A program made the translations under genes and the position numbers. 64,000 nt of DNA from the NCBI GenBank assembly GCA_017795005.1, contig CP051242.1, positions 1,884,976 through 1,948,975 on the forward strand, read 5' to 3'. The stretch is from Balneolaceae bacterium. Its GTDB lineage: Bacteria > Bacteroidota > Rhodothermia > Balneolales > Balneolaceae. Shown here piece by piece: positions 63,525-64,000 of the stretch (its first letter is position 1; the number at the start of each line of letters is the position of its first letter). Below the pieces are notes generated by a model that saw only the letters and a list, made by a program, of their open reading frames with translations, did not search any database and was not told the origin of the DNA.

Positions 63525-63555
63525 AAATATATATGTAACCATTTTGTTACGCAAA
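63524..63555 (-). promoter_or_regulatory. Promoter of the arsR-SRPBCC operon
   Basis: Read on the minus strand: TTTG (63555-63552), 20 bp, TATATTTG (63531-63524). It is an exact match to the Bacteroidota -33/-7 consensus. It is interleaved with the two operator palindromes. Confidence 0.75.
63535..63550. promoter_or_regulatory. ArsR operator, site 2
   Basis: GTAAC-CATTTT-GTTAC, the same palindrome as site 1, with the centre 26 bp away. It lies wholly in the spacer between the -33 and -7 elements. Confidence 0.7.
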
Positions 63556-63627
63556 TTTAAATTCAATTTTTTTCAAAAGCTGACATTTACTTGTGATTTG
63601 AGAGTGGTTATTTGATATTTTCCATCA

Positions 63628-64000
63628 ATGGCAGCGAAGAAGCAAAACAGTTCAGACATATTTCATCAGGTTAAGCAGGAAATTGGTTCGGGCAATCTCA
63701 AACCAGTATACTATTTATATGGGGATGAAGAGTTTTATCTGGATCAACTGTTGGATTCATTTTCAAATCTACTTCCTACAAACGAAAAAGATTTTAACTT
63801 CGACTTGCTCTATGGTCAGGATGTAACTCCTGCTCAGGTTCTTGGCATAGCCCGAAGTTTCCCTATGATGGCAGAGAGAAGGGTGTTGATTGTCCGGAAT
63901 TTTCTTCAGACAGGAAAAGGGGCAGCCGGAGAAGGAGAGATGAATGATTTTATCTCTTATTTCGAAAACCCAAATCCATCTTGTCTGGTTGTGCTGTTTG
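63628..64000 (+). CDS. holA: DNA polymerase III subunit delta (3' end outside window)
   Basis: About 124 residues visible from ATG 63628. The start AKKQNSSDIFHQVKQEI, then PVYYLYGDEEFYLDQLLDSF, NFDLLYGQDVTPAQVLGIARSFPMMAERRVLIVRN and FENPNPSCLVVLF, matches HolA. Delta opens the sliding clamp in the clamp loader. It is divergent from the arsR operon. The rest runs past base 64000. Confidence 0.93.
   Translation, partial: MAAKKQNSSDIFHQVKQEIGSGNLKPVYYLYGDEEFYLDQLLDSFSNLLPTNEKDFNFDLLYGQDVTPAQVLGIARSFPMMAERRVLIVRNFLQTGKGAAGEGEMNDFISYFENPNPSCLVVLF

Overview
The window comes from a low-GC (by eye about 38-40 %) Bacteroidota-type genome. The Balneolota/Rhodothermota branch (Balneola- or Gracilimonas-like) fits best; this is my inference. 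The evidence is T9SS type A sorting tails on two secreted proteins, many Q-after-signal-peptide exports and Bacteroidota-style promoters (TTG-N20-TAnnTTTG ahead of rimP, rpsO and arsR). Three intergenic copies of a palindrome that I associate with Bacteroidota also fit.

Layout. 1-19.8 kb: one operon-like block of three very large exported proteins rich in DUF11 repeats (more than 877, 2391 and 3160 residues). The middle one carries a long beta-strand-rich, barrel-like region and two OmpA-like domains. A stand-alone CheY-like receiver follows 7 bp after the last. 19.8-22.6 kb: recO, an HtrA-type protease and an LPP20-like lipoprotein. 22.7-29.1 kb: an AtuA-family protein, then two ABC-exporter halves with complementary degenerate ATP-site motifs, flanking an RNase Z-like protein with an RGG tail. 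29.2-33.8 kb, minus strand: GH3 glucosidase, a YpsA/MoCo-carrier-like protein and a btaB-btaA-like pair for betaine lipid. 33.9-37.2 kb: YqjD-like protein, prfB with its programmed +1 frameshift, coaE and fbp. 37.2-42.2 kb, minus strand: T9SS-sorted glucose/sorbosone dehydrogenase-like protein, DUF192 lipoprotein and a BNR/sortilin-like propeller.

42.3-44.7 kb is an accessory patch. A REP-associated tyrosine transposase lies between exactly inverted REP palindromes, followed by two unrecognised exported proteins and a MITE-like relic with the same ends. 44.8-55.0 kb is the conserved translation/RNA block rimP-nusA-infB-rbfA-truB-ribF-rpsO-pnp. infB is split by a -1 frame change, and an unrelated minus-strand gene sits between ribF and rpsO. 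55.4-58.3 kb: M16 peptidase and asnS, separated by nested palindromic repeats. 58.5-63.5 kb: small secreted proteins and hypotheticals, then an ArsR regulator with three SRPBCC (AHSA1) proteins, driven by a promoter with two operator palindromes. The window ends inside holA.

The most unusual items are the DUF11/OmpA/receiver block, the RGG-tailed RNase Z-like protein with an altered metal motif (HxDxDH) inside an ABC-exporter pair, the REPtron with its relic, and the disrupted infB. No CRISPR array, rRNA, tRNA or prophage was seen.
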